From Bradyrhizobium sp. sBnM-33 (lineage in GTDB: Bacteria; Pseudomonadota; Alphaproteobacteria; Rhizobiales; Xanthobacteraceae), in the NCBI RefSeq assembly GCF_032917945.1, contig NZ_CP136624.1, forward strand, positions 6,758,001 to 6,822,000: a stretch of DNA of 64,000 bases, read 5' to 3'. The notes under the pieces were generated by a model. That model was not told where the DNA came from, ran no database searches, and saw only the letters and a program-made list of their open reading frames with translations. A program made the position numbers and the translations under genes. This document shows positions 36,255 to 46,105 of this stretch, piece after piece (position 1 is the first letter of the stretch; each line of letters opens with the position of its first letter).

Positions 36255-37151
36255 ATGTCGCTGAAGCCCGTGAGAGTGATCGAAATACCGGGCGCGACCG
36301 GCAGCGCGTTCGATCACGGCGTCTTCGATGCCAAGAGCCGCCGCGTCTTCATTGCGCACACCGCGCGCAGCACGATCGAAGTGATCGATCACGACGCCGG
36401 GCGTCACATCGCGACGCTGCCGGGATTTCCCGGCGCGGCCGGCGCCGTTGCCGACGATGGAGAAGTCCTCGTCACCAATCGCGGCTCGGCGTCGCTTGCC
36501 TGGCTGGACGCCTCGACGCTGCAAACCAAAGCCGTGATCGAGACCGGCGCGAGACCGAACGGCGCGGCGATCGTCAAACGGCTGTCGCTTGGCATCGTTG
36601 CCTGTATCGGGGATGAGCGCGACCCGCCGACCCTACAAGCGTTCCACCTGCATGACGGCAGCCGGAAAACACTGAACTTGCCGGGCCGCCCGCGCTGGTG
36701 TGTCACCGATGCTGCGGCCGAACGGCTGTTCCTATGCATCCGCGAACCCTCGATGATTCTCGTCGCAAGCCTGCCCGATCTGAGCCCGATCGCCCAATGG
36801 CGGCTGCCGTCGGGCGGCGCGCATGGTCTCGACATCGATCATGCATCAGGTCGCCTTTACGCGGCCTGTGACGACGGCGCGCTGGTCGAAGTCGATAGCG
36901 ACTCCGGCGAGATCACCAACGTCTGGCCGATCGCCGGCCCGCCCGATGTCACGTTCTTCAACCCGGCAACCGGTGTGGTTCACGTCGCGATCGGGGAGCC
37001 TGGGCTTGTCGAAACCGTCGATCCTCGCACCGGTCACGGCATGCAGACCGCTACCGGCGCCGACGCTCATACGACTGTGCTGGTGCCACCGGACCAGTTG
37101 TACGTGATCTCGCCCACGCATGGCGGAATTCTTGTCCTTTCGGACGCCTGA
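36255..37151 (+). CDS. YncE-like beta-propeller protein
   Basis: 298 aa with repeating blocks typical of YVTN/YncE seven-bladed propellers (RRVFIAHTARSTIEVIDHDAGR, RLFLCIREPSMILVASLPDL, GRLYAACDDGALVEVDSDSG, GVVHVAIGEPGLVETVDPRTG). No signal peptide is visible, so it may stay in the cytoplasm, unusual for YncE. The ATG follows a weak ribosome site. The ChrB-domain gene begins 38 bp after its stop, suggesting the propeller serves the same stress response. Confidence 0.8.
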   Translation: MSLKPVRVIEIPGATGSAFDHGVFDAKSRRVFIAHTARSTIEVIDHDAGRHIATLPGFPGAAGAVADDGEVLVTNRGSASLAWLDASTLQTKAVIETGARPNGAAIVKRLSLGIVACIGDERDPPTLQAFHLHDGSRKTLNLPGRPRWCVTDAAAERLFLCIREPSMILVASLPDLSPIAQWRLPSGGAHGLDIDHASGRLYAACDDGALVEVDSDSGEITNVWPIAGPPDVTFFNPATGVVHVAIGEPGLVETVDPRTGHGMQTATGADAHTTVLVPPDQLYVISPTHGGILVLSDA

Positions 37152-37189
37152 TGTCCGTGCGGACACAAAGACTGGAAAGGAGACTCAGC

Positions 37190-37654
37190 ATGAAATGGAT
37201 CACCCGCGAAAAGGTCAAGGTAGATCGGGTCGCCTGCCCGTGGCTCATCAAGAAGTTCGTCGATAAGGACGCCGAGTTCGTGTTTGTGCCTGCGGAGAAG
37301 GTGATGACGGAGGCTAAGCGCCTCGATGCCATTCCCTACGACGTCAAAGACGTCGAGCTTGGCCATCACGGCAAGGAATGCTCGTTCGAAGCAATCCTGA
37401 AGAAGTACAAACTCACCGGCGACCCCGCTCTGGTGCTGCTGGGGCGGATCGTTAACGGCGCCGACACCGACAACACGTTGTACCATCAGCCGGAAGGACC
37501 GGGCCTGGAAGCTGTCGCCGAAGGCTTCCGGCATCTCGGCTTCAAGGATGACCACGCACAAAATGCGGCGGAGTGGATCGTCTACGACGCGCTCTATGCG
37601 TATTGCCAGGAGATGATAAGGCGCGGCAAGCCGCACGGCGACTTCATGAGTTGA
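37190..37654 (+). CDS. Chromate resistance protein, ChrB C-terminal domain only
   Basis: 154 aa matching the C-terminal domain of ChrB: MKWITREKVKVDRVACPWLIKKF, then DAEFVFVPAEKV, GHHGKECSFEAIL and LGRIVNGADTDNTLYHQPEG. Full ChrB has about 310 residues with an N-terminal sensing domain, absent here. Stand-alone versions are common and usually annotated as chromate-resistance proteins, though many may have other roles. AGGAG precedes ATG 37190. No chrA transporter is present in the window. Confidence 0.88.
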   Translation: MKWITREKVKVDRVACPWLIKKFVDKDAEFVFVPAEKVMTEAKRLDAIPYDVKDVELGHHGKECSFEAILKKYKLTGDPALVLLGRIVNGADTDNTLYHQPEGPGLEAVAEGFRHLGFKDDHAQNAAEWIVYDALYAYCQEMIRRGKPHGDFMS

Positions 37655-37777
37655 TGCTCGTTTACTATCGCTTGAGCACCAAGGGTGGGTATGATACAGA
37701 AATCACTCGGGCCATTGACAACCGCCCTATGAGCTCCCGCAGCCAAGCGTTGTTTCGCTCCATTACGGAGGTGAAAC

Positions 37778-38038
37778 ATGTCTTGCGGCAGCACGACCTG
37801 TAATTCAACTAACACTCTCGGCGCAGCTTCACCCGTTTTTCCGGATCTTGGATGGTCCTGGAAAATCCTGCTTGCGTGGCTGGCCCGAGTAGCACTGTGG
37901 TGGGAACGACGGTGGCAGTACAGGGAACTTCTCGAACTTGATGACCGGCTGCTAGCCGACATCGGCATGTCCAGGACGGTCGTCGAAGAAATACACAACT
38001 CTTCTTTGTATGAGCGTGCGTGGCGCGACAGCAAATGA
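37778..38038 (+). CDS. DUF1127 domain protein with Cys-containing N-terminus
   Basis: 86 aa. The second DUF1127 protein of the window. The domain (RELLELDDRLLADIGMSRTVVEEI) is C-terminal; the N-terminus has two Cys (MSCGSTTCNST) followed by an amphipathic Trp-rich stretch (WSWKILLAWLARVALWW). GGAGG lies seven bases before ATG 37778. The stop overlaps the next gene's ATG (ATGA), so it is coupled to the sugar-binding-like protein gene. Confidence 0.85.
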   Translation: MSCGSTTCNSTNTLGAASPVFPDLGWSWKILLAWLARVALWWERRWQYRELLELDDRLLADIGMSRTVVEEIHNSSLYERAWRDSK

Positions 38039-38739
38039 CAATCCAATGTTCTCCATGGATCCGCGGATATCGGGCTGGTCCCATCAGACCAGCTCTCCTC
38101 GCGTTTCTCGCCGCTTGTTTCCTCGCGGACGTGGGACTGTTCGCGTTCGCACAAACAGGAGCCGTCATGATCGCTATCGATCGCTTGACGCTGGGGTCAC
38201 GGCCTGCAGGATTCACCTTCGCGCGGACCGGACGGGGAGCCGAAGGCGAATGGACCGTTACCGCCGATCCGACCGCGGCCGCAGGGCGGGCGATCGAGCA
38301 GACTAGCACCGATCGCACGGACTACCGCTTCCCGCTCGCGATTCACGAGAACTTTTCCGCCGCCAATGTGGCGGTCGAACTCCGCTTCAAGGCGGTCGCC
38401 GGCAGGATCGATCAGGCCGGGGGCATCGTGGTGCGGCTCCAGGACGCCGACAACTACTATGTCGTCCGCGCCAACGCATTGGAAGACAATGTCCGCTTCT
38501 ATCGCGTCGTCCAAGGCAGGCGCGAGCAATTGAAGGGCGCCGATTTGCGGATCACGGCGAACGAATGGCACAGTCTCGGTCTGCGCGCCGAGGGCGACCG
38601 GTTCTCTGTATCCTATGACGGCAAGATGCTGTTCAGCGTAACTGATCGCACTTTTGCTGAAGCAGGCGGGGTTGCGCTCTGGACCAAGGCCGACAGCGTG
38701 ACCCGTTTCGACCGGATCGCGATCACTCCGCTGCCGTAG
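38035..38739 (+). CDS. Exported concanavalin-like (DUF1080/LamG-type) protein
   Basis: 234 aa. A signal or anchor segment (ALLAFLAACFLADVGLFAFA, about 22-41) precedes a beta-rich domain with typical laminin-G/DUF1080 motifs (GGIVVRLQDADNYYVVRANALEDNVRFYRV, broken into its parts; EWHSLGLRAEGDRFSVSYDGK). Such domains bind glycans or act as passive jelly-roll modules. The gene overlaps the upstream DUF1127 gene by four bases. No enzyme active site recognised. Confidence 0.8.
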   Translation: MTIQCSPWIRGYRAGPIRPALLAFLAACFLADVGLFAFAQTGAVMIAIDRLTLGSRPAGFTFARTGRGAEGEWTVTADPTAAAGRAIEQTSTDRTDYRFPLAIHENFSAANVAVELRFKAVAGRIDQAGGIVVRLQDADNYYVVRANALEDNVRFYRVVQGRREQLKGADLRITANEWHSLGLRAEGDRFSVSYDGKMLFSVTDRTFAEAGGVALWTKADSVTRFDRIAITPLP

Positions 38740-38987
38740 CCTTGGGCGTAAGTTCGGACGTCCGCTCACGACCGGGTCGAGCCAGCAGCAAGTCCGGCCA
38801 TGTCCGGAAAGCGGAAGTAAATTCAGAACATTGGCGGCACCATCGCTGGCCATTTCGGGTTGATGGGGCCGCCGCGAACGTGACCCAAGCTCCAAAACTG
38901 GAGCCTCGAAAACTCGCGGCAAGCTATCTGGCGTTGATCAAGCTTGCATCAATCCGAATCTGGCTGCGTGCTAATGAGTCCACGCCT

Positions 38988-39761
38988 CTACCCCTTCACC
39001 GTCACCGCGCGCCCGATCACGGGCTGGGCGGCGACCGGCGGATTGGCCGTTTGCGCTGCGAGTTCGCCGATCAGGCGGTCGGCGTCGGCGGCGATACCGT
39101 CCGGCGCGTGGATCACCAGCCGCTCCAGCGCCCAGCGATACGATGAAATGCGCCGCTCCAGGCATTGCTGGACCCATTGCACGATCAGCGTGTTCTCTTC
39201 AATGCGCGCGATCGCATCTGCCTGTTCGCGCGGCGACAATTCCGACACCATCTTCAGGCTGGCGCTGCGCTTGCGGTCGAGTTCTATGACGCGGATCGCG
39301 GAGGCAAAGAACGGCTCGAACCTCGTGATGTCGTTGCGAACGTCCTCGATCAACTGCTGATAACGCGAGGTGTGCGAGCGGTGCGGCTCGTCGAGCAAAG
39401 CGCGGCCGTAGGTGGTGCGGTCGAACACCACCTTTTGCCGCCATGGCGAAGGCAATGGCTGGTAATCGCCGAACACGCTCTTCCAAGCCGGCCGCGAATG
39501 CGGCGGTTCGATCAGGGGATAGGCGAGATCGCGAAGCTGGCGTTCGTTTTCGGTGAGTTGGAAGTGTGAAGGCTTGAGGCCAACGCTGGCCGTGGCCTCG
39601 GCCCCCAGCCAGCGGTGCATGTCGTCGTTACGCATATCGGCGCGGGTGCGGCCGAAATCGCCGCCGCTGCAACCGCCGAGCGCTGCACTCACAACAAGCA
39701 ACATGAGAGCCGAGTGTGACCGAAGCCCGGTGGTCCGGATCGGGAGGCGCAGCTCCGGCAT
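38988..39761 (-). CDS. Probable lipoprotein, 257 aa
   Basis: A lipoprotein signal with lipobox LGGC (about residues 27-30, VSAALGGCSGG) is followed by a helical, Arg/Glu-rich body (ERQLRDLAYPLIEPPHSRPAW, RYQQLIEDVRNDITRFEPFF). From memory it resembles a group of conserved rhizobial lipoproteins without known function. ATG 39761 is the best start; TTG 39872 in the same frame would bury the signal. No ribosome site is strong. Confidence 0.7.
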   Translation of the reverse strand: MPELRLPIRTTGLRSHSALMLLVVSAALGGCSGGDFGRTRADMRNDDMHRWLGAEATASVGLKPSHFQLTENERQLRDLAYPLIEPPHSRPAWKSVFGDYQPLPSPWRQKVVFDRTTYGRALLDEPHRSHTSRYQQLIEDVRNDITRFEPFFASAIRVIELDRKRSASLKMVSELSPREQADAIARIEENTLIVQWVQQCLERRISSYRWALERLVIHAPDGIAADADRLIGELAAQTANPPVAAQPVIGRAVTVKG

Positions 39762-39777
39762 TTCAAAGGTCCGTCGT

Positions 39778-39978
39778 TCAGGGGCGCCGACGGCGACGGC
39801 GACCGGGCGCTGTCCCCTCTTCCGGCCCGCGTCCGTCGCCGGTTTCGCCGGCTTCGCGTTCGATGCGGACAACGGGAAGGATCAGCACGGTTCCCAGACC
39901 ATCGCGTGGAGCGCCATCCATGGTTGAGCCCGGCCGTCGCGAAGCCATATCCGCCGGGAATTCAATGATGGTGCCCAT
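39778..39978 (-). CDS. Small Arg-rich-tailed protein, 66 aa
   Basis: MGTIIEFPADMASRRPGST... with a hydrophobic strand-like middle (GTVLILPVVRIER) and a basic tail PGRRRRRRP. From memory, near-copies of this 60-70 aa pattern occur in many Bradyrhizobium genomes. GGAAT lies just before ATG 39978. It points away from the DUF2336 gene, and one CtrA-type box lies 72 bp upstream of its start. The lipoprotein gene follows on the same strand after 16 bp. Confidence 0.65.
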   Translation of the reverse strand: MGTIIEFPADMASRRPGSTMDGAPRDGLGTVLILPVVRIEREAGETGDGRGPEEGTAPGRRRRRRP

Positions 39979-40049
39979 ATTCCGTTCTCTCTGGTTGCCG
40001 CGGTCACGATTTTGACCGGCGACATGCCATTATTCAGAACAGAACGTGG

Positions 40050-40064
40050 TTAACGGCATCTTAA
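40050..40064. promoter_or_regulatory. CtrA-type box 1 (TTAA-N7-TTAA)
   Basis: TTAACGGCATCTTAA is a perfect match to the full CtrA site of Alphaproteobacteria. It sits 72 bp upstream of the minus-strand 66-aa gene and 149 bp upstream of the DUF2336 gene. Confidence 0.75.
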
Positions 40065-40145
40065 TTTGTGCAGGCGGTACAGTTACGGGCTCCGCGGCCC
40101 GCCAAAAGCTCACATTTTATCGGATTTCTTCAGGGGCTGTTTTCC

Positions 40146-40160
40146 TTAACCAACTCTTAA
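40146..40160. promoter_or_regulatory. CtrA-type box 2 (TTAA-N7-TTAA)
   Basis: TTAACCAACTCTTAA is a second perfect TTAA-N7-TTAA site with the preferred TTAACC left half. It lies 53 bp upstream of the DUF2336 start, a usual promoter-proximal position for CtrA activation. Confidence 0.8.
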
Positions 40161-40212
40161 AACGCCCTGCGTAGGCTGACGCGAAGGATGATCGAAGTCG
40201 CGTACACCTGAC

Positions 40213-41190
40213 ATGACCGCAGCTCCATTGTTTCCCGGATTCGACGGGCTGATGACGCTCTCGCGCCGCGAGGGCGTCGATATCCGGCCGACTTTACTGC
40301 GCGTGCTGACCGATCTTTATGTCCAGACCAGCGCCCATTCCGCCGACGAGGAGCGGCAGTTCGTTGAACTGACGTCCCGCCTGATCGACCAGGTCGACGA
40401 CGCCACCCGCGCGGCGGTGCGGGCGCGCCTCGCGATCTATCCGGCGACGCCGGCCGAGATCATGGACAGGCTCGGCCTGCGGCGTGCGCACCCCGACCAG
40501 CCCCTGCCGCTCGCGGCTGCGATTACCGCTACCCCGACCGACGCGCCGACCGTGAAGGCGCCGACCGAGGTGCAGTTGCGGATGGCCTCCAACCTGGCAA
40601 TGCGGCCCAACGATGCTGCCGAAATCAGCGATATGTTCTTCGCGGCCGGTCCCAGCGAGCGCGCGCTGATCCTGCACAACATCGCCGATACGCCGCTGAA
40701 GGCCTCGGCGCGAATTCCCGCAGCCCGCGCCGCCCGCGCGCTTCATATCCTGGAGATGGCCGCGTTCGCCGAGGACGCCGAAAACTTCGCGCTCGAACTC
40801 GGCGACGCCCTGATCCTGCCCTCGCGGATCGCAACGCAAGTTGTCAATGATCCCGGCGGCGAGCCGCTGGCATGCGCGGCGAAGGCACTCGACATGCCGA
40901 GCGCAATCTTCCAGCGCGTGCTGCTGTTCCTCAATCCGGAATTCGGCTCATCCGTGCACAACGTCTATCGCTTGTCGCGACTCTACGACCGTTTGAGCGA
41001 ACGATCCGCGCTCGTCATGCTGGCCGCATGGCGCGGCTCGACCATGGCGGTCAGCCGCGCCAAATATCGCGCCGCGCTGTACGACGAAGAACGGCACCGC
41101 GCGCGTGCGGCGGGGTCGCAAACACGTCCCGCGGTGCAGCCTGGAACCGCGCCGGCCACACGCACCGGCACCGACGGCTCAAAGCGCTAA
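40213..41190 (+). CDS. DUF2336 domain protein
   Basis: 325 aa. The DUF2336 domain is an alphaproteobacterial helical domain, seen here as MTLSRREGVDIRPTLLRVLTDLYV followed by repeated Ala/Leu-rich helices (ARAALHILEMAAFAEDAENFA region). No signal or membrane helix. The last 40 residues are Ala/Arg/Pro-rich and probably disordered. The promoter carries two CtrA-type boxes, which suggests cell-cycle control. The gene ends by overlapping the convergent DUF1491 gene by four bases. Confidence 0.88.
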   Translation: MTAAPLFPGFDGLMTLSRREGVDIRPTLLRVLTDLYVQTSAHSADEERQFVELTSRLIDQVDDATRAAVRARLAIYPATPAEIMDRLGLRRAHPDQPLPLAAAITATPTDAPTVKAPTEVQLRMASNLAMRPNDAAEISDMFFAAGPSERALILHNIADTPLKASARIPAARAARALHILEMAAFAEDAENFALELGDALILPSRIATQVVNDPGGEPLACAAKALDMPSAIFQRVLLFLNPEFGSSVHNVYRLSRLYDRLSERSALVMLAAWRGSTMAVSRAKYRAALYDEERHRARAAGSQTRPAVQPGTAPATRTGTDGSKR

Positions 41191-41531
41191 GCTTTCGCCA
41201 GATCCAGGAAGTGCCGCCCTGCGCGGTCTTCGGTCTCGACGATCCAGGCGTCGGGATCGAAACGGAGTTCCTTGACGAGACGCTCCTCGACCGATTGCTC
41301 GGGCACCGGCTGCGGCGAGGCCGGCGCGAACAGCCGCTCGGCCGGGCGGCTCTCGTCGTAGACGGTCTGCGGCGCGGGCGCATACAGCATGGCGTTGCCG
41401 TCGAGCAGCGCCACCTTGACGAACACCGCCCCCGCCTCCTCCGCCCCGCGCTTGCGCACGGCGCCAAAAATTCCCTCCGTCTGGCAGCGGCGCAGGTAAG
41501 CGGCCACCCAGATGCTTGATTTTAATCGCAT
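41187..41531 (-). CDS. DUF1491 family protein
   Basis: 114 aa matching DUF1491: RLKSSIWVAAYLRRCQTEGIF near the start, then GAVFVKVALLDGNAMLYAP and the C-terminal FDPDAWIVETEDRAGRHFL. A small soluble protein, probably cytoplasmic, of unknown function and common in Rhizobiales. It lies 33 bp after the peptidoglycan-binding gene on the same strand. Confidence 0.88.
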   Translation of the reverse strand: MRLKSSIWVAAYLRRCQTEGIFGAVRKRGAEEAGAVFVKVALLDGNAMLYAPAPQTVYDESRPAERLFAPASPQPVPEQSVEERLVKELRFDPDAWIVETEDRAGRHFLDLAKA

Positions 41532-41564
41532 GGAAGCGACGATAGGCCGACGAGCGGACGGAAT

Positions 41565-42291
41565 CTAGTCGATCGGATGCCCGATCATCGCCGCGAGCTC
41601 CTTCACCAGCCGATCGGACATCTGCCCGGTCACCGGGAGCTTGCGGTCCCGCTCGAATTTCGAGATCGCGGCTTGGGTGTCCGCACCGACCGCCCCGGTC
41701 GGCTTCAACTGGCCGTAGCCATATTGCGTCAGTGCGCGCTGCACCGCCGCCACGCGACGCGCGCCGGCGCTTTGCCCATTTGCCGGAATCGGTGCCGGCG
41801 GTCGCACCACATTGGCAGGGGCCGCGGCGGGTGCGCCGGTCGACTTGACCACCAGATTGGTCATCGGATCGGCGTTCTTGGAATCGTTGTTCCTGGAGTC
41901 GCTCCTGGGCTCGGCGCTCTTGATCTCGATGTGTTTGGGATCGGCGCCCCTCACCTCGACCGGCCTGATTTCCGGCGGATCTAGATCGGCTGGCCGTGCG
42001 GTCAATTCGACGGGGCGCGGGCGCGGCAGTGGGTTCACGGCGGCAGCTTGCGGCGCCGGCAGCGTCACGACAGAGCCGAACATCGGCGAGGGATGGCGGC
42101 CGGCTTGCAGAAACAGCGCATTGGCGACAATAGCGCAGATTGCGGCAGCCGCGAGCAGGCCTGCGATCATGTCTTTCGGACTGTGCAGGAGAATGCGCAC
42201 CACGAGGCCGCGCTCTTCCTCCGCTTCGATCGCAACCGCTTTCGCGCCGCGACGGCGGCGGCGCGGCATCTCGTCATCGTCGTCAATACGC

Positions 42292-42299
<8 letters not shown>
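41565..42299 (-). CDS. Membrane-anchored peptidoglycan-binding domain protein
   Basis: 244 aa. A basic N-terminus (MPRRIDDDDEMPRRRRRG) precedes one membrane helix (about 46-64), a long Pro/Ala-rich periplasmic linker (about 70-165), and a C-terminal PG_binding_1 domain (VAAVQRALTQYGYGQLKPTGAVGADTQAAI, broken into its repeat, and FERDRKLPVTGQMSDRLV). It is tethered in the inner membrane and probably holds the cell wall. It overlaps the histidine-kinase gene upstream by eight bases, so the two are co-translated. Confidence 0.88.
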
Positions 42300-44103
<1,804 letters not shown>

Positions 44104-44528
44104 GGCTCTCGCGCTTCGGCTTGTTCGTCAGACAGACGCGCCGGAACGCCCCCTCAATCTTTGCGTCACCGTGTCAGAGTGAGCTTAAGCGAACGCTAAG
44201 GCCCGGCGCATGGCCGACCAACAACGCACATCCGCGGAGGTTTGACGTCTCACGCGACGGTCATTCGACCCGGATGGTGAACGACAGGTTTCCAGCGCGG
44301 TCGAAACTATGGTTTCGAAATGGTGGATACGCGAGCGGCGCGAACTTTTCGCGCGGCGCTGGTCGTCAATCGAAAATTTACGCCGAATCGAATCGTTGCG
44401 GTTTTCAGAAAATTTTCGGCGATTTTACCTCAATGCAAACACTTGCGATTTATCGAGGGCTGTTAGTCAGAAACAAAGCTAGCGGACTTAACCGCAACAC
44501 AACCATAAGAGACGACCGGGGTCGCGAG
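44104..44528. other. Divergent intergenic region, kinase / DUF5330 gene
   Basis: 425 bp with no convincing gene. It holds the CtrA-like box at 44185-44199 and an AT-richer stretch around 44350-44500 that is a plausible promoter for the plus-strand gene. An ATG at 44433 (MQTLAIYRG) in frame with the DUF5330 gene was considered too far upstream. Confidence 0.45.
44185..44199. promoter_or_regulatory. CtrA-like box (TTAA-N7-CTAA)
   Basis: TTAAGCGAACGCTAA matches seven of the eight fixed bases of the CtrA consensus and lies 82 bp upstream of the DivJ/PleC-like kinase start. Confidence 0.5.
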
Positions 44529-44960
44529 ATGTTTTTTCTGCTTCGCATGGCATTCTGGCTCGGGCTCGTGCTCGTGCTGTTGCCCAGAGAAAAGACGGCT
44601 GAATCGGACAAGGTGCCGCAGATCGGCGCGTCCGAAGCCGTATCGGCTGCGACCGCCGCCGTCTCCGACATGGGCCAGTTCTGTAGGCGCCAGCCGGCGG
44701 CCTGCGAGGTCGGTGGCCAGGCCGCCACCGCGATCGGCCAGCGCGCCCAGGACGGGGCCCGCCAATTGTACAAGATCATCACCGACAAGAAGCCGGAGCC
44801 TCCCACCGTCCCCGACAAGAAGCCCGACCATACCAGCTCAATCGGCACCGCCGGCGACGCCGAGGCAGTGATCGCGGCCGCCTCGCCCGCCGACGCGCTG
44901 ACGGAGGACGATATGGCGATCGAATGGCGGATGCCGCGGATGCCGTTGGCTTCAAAATAA
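44529..44960 (+). CDS. DUF5330-like membrane protein
   Basis: 143 aa with an N-terminal membrane helix right at the start (MFFLLRMAFWLGLVLVLLP) followed by a periplasmic part: ASEAVSAATAAVSDMGQFCRRQPAACEVGG with two Cys, then GARQLYKIITDKK. This pattern matches a conserved rhizobial family that I recall as DUF5330. The C-terminus is acidic (LTEDDMAIEWRMPRMP). ATG 44529 is set by the membrane helix. Function unknown. Confidence 0.75.
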   Translation: MFFLLRMAFWLGLVLVLLPREKTAESDKVPQIGASEAVSAATAAVSDMGQFCRRQPAACEVGGQAATAIGQRAQDGARQLYKIITDKKPEPPTVPDKKPDHTSSIGTAGDAEAVIAAASPADALTEDDMAIEWRMPRMPLASK

Positions 44961-45041
44961 GGCCGCGGAACCGGGTCCGTTCCGTCGCTTTCGTTCAATC
45001 CGCATCCTATATAAGACTTACGAAAACTGATGCGGGCCAAG

Positions 45042-45470
45042 ATGACGATCGACGAAATCAGAGATAATTTCGAGCTGCTGGAGGAATGGGACGACCGCTA
45101 CCGGTACGTCATCGAACTCGGCCGCATGCTCGACCCGATGCCGGAGGCCGAGCATTCCGCGGAGAACAAGGTCAATGGCTGCGTCAGCCAGGTCTGGCTT
45201 TCCCGGCAGATCGACCGCAGCGGAAACGGCGAACCGCGGCTGAAATATCTGGGCGACAGCGACGCTCACATCGTGCGCGGCCTGATCGCAATCCTGCTCA
45301 CGCTCTATTCCGGCCGCACCCCGCAGCAGATCCTTTCAACCGATGCGCTCGCGGTGTTCGACGAATTCGGATTTCGCGAGCACCTGACGCCGCAGCGTTC
45401 CAACGGCCTGCGCTCCATGGTCGAGCGCATCCGCTCCGACGCGCGCGAGGCGCTTGCCGCGGCCTCGTGA
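45042..45470 (+). CDS. sufE: SufE-family sulfur acceptor protein
   Basis: 142 aa. A cysteine-desulfurase partner that receives persulfide sulfur for Fe-S cluster assembly. The conserved active Cys is at Cys47 in NKVNGCVSQVWL; MTIDEIRDNFELLEEWDDRYRYVIELG (start shown in part) and FGFREHLTPQRSNGLRSM are diagnostic. ATG 45042 was chosen since MTIDEI is the usual family start; ATG 45030 is in frame. No other suf genes are nearby. Confidence 0.92.
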   Translation: MTIDEIRDNFELLEEWDDRYRYVIELGRMLDPMPEAEHSAENKVNGCVSQVWLSRQIDRSGNGEPRLKYLGDSDAHIVRGLIAILLTLYSGRTPQQILSTDALAVFDEFGFREHLTPQRSNGLRSMVERIRSDAREALAAAS

Positions 45471-45511
45471 CCACCGTCATCGCGACCGTTGGCTTCTCGC
45501 AATAACCGGGC

Positions 45512-45925
45512 TTACTTCCGCTTCCGCGCCTGCTGGCCGAGGCCCATCTTCTTGGCGAGTTGCGAGCGCGCCACCGCGTAGTTCGGCGCCACCATGGGAT
45601 AATCCGGCGGCAGGCCCCATTTGTCGCGGTATTGCTCCGGCGTCATGTTGTACTGCGTGCGCAAGTGACGCTTCAGCGACTTGAAGCGCTTGCCGTCCTC
45701 CAGACACACCAGATATTCCGGCGTCATCGACTTCTTCACCGACACGGCCGGCTTGGCTGGCTCAAGCGGCGTCTCGGGCCGGCCGCTCGACACCCGCATC
45801 AGCGCGGCATGGACCTGGCTGATCAGGTTCGGGATTTCCGAGGCCTGGGTCGGATTGTTGCTGAGATAGGCCGATACGATATTGGCGGTCAGTTCGACGG
45901 CCGTTTTGCCGGCGGAATCGGTCAT
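45512..45925 (-). CDS. mucR: MucR/Ros-family transcriptional regulator
   Basis: 137 aa. A nucleoid-associated-type regulator of exopolysaccharide, motility and cell-cycle genes in rhizobia. The zinc-finger region reads YLVCLEDGKRFKSLKRHLRTQYNMTPEQYRD (about 75-105): the first Cys, Asp, and the first His of the Ros finger are kept, but the second His (usually THY) is Gln (TQY). Some Mesorhizobium homologues are known to bind DNA with altered or absent metal ligands. The N-terminal oligomerisation region (ELTANIVSAYLSNNP) is normal. It converges on sufE. Confidence 0.93.
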   Translation of the reverse strand: MTDSAGKTAVELTANIVSAYLSNNPTQASEIPNLISQVHAALMRVSSGRPETPLEPAKPAVSVKKSMTPEYLVCLEDGKRFKSLKRHLRTQYNMTPEQYRDKWGLPPDYPMVAPNYAVARSQLAKKMGLGQQARKRK

Positions 45926-46105
45926 GGCTCAACCTTTGGGATCACGAATGCATCTGTCGACCACACGGTTCTGACAGTATCCAATCACGGCAATACATCG
46001 GCGGAATCTCGTACGACTTGGCAAATATGGACGAACTACCGGGAAACTGACAAGAACGGCGGCGCTTTATTTTCAACAACCACTCTCGCGGCAAGTATTG
46101 CCGGT

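Noticed and set aside
38889..38906. Hairpin GCTCCA-AAAC-TGGAGC in the gap after the exported jelly-roll gene
   Set aside because: It has only six base pairs and no U-tract and lies about 150 bp past the stop, so it is not called a terminator.
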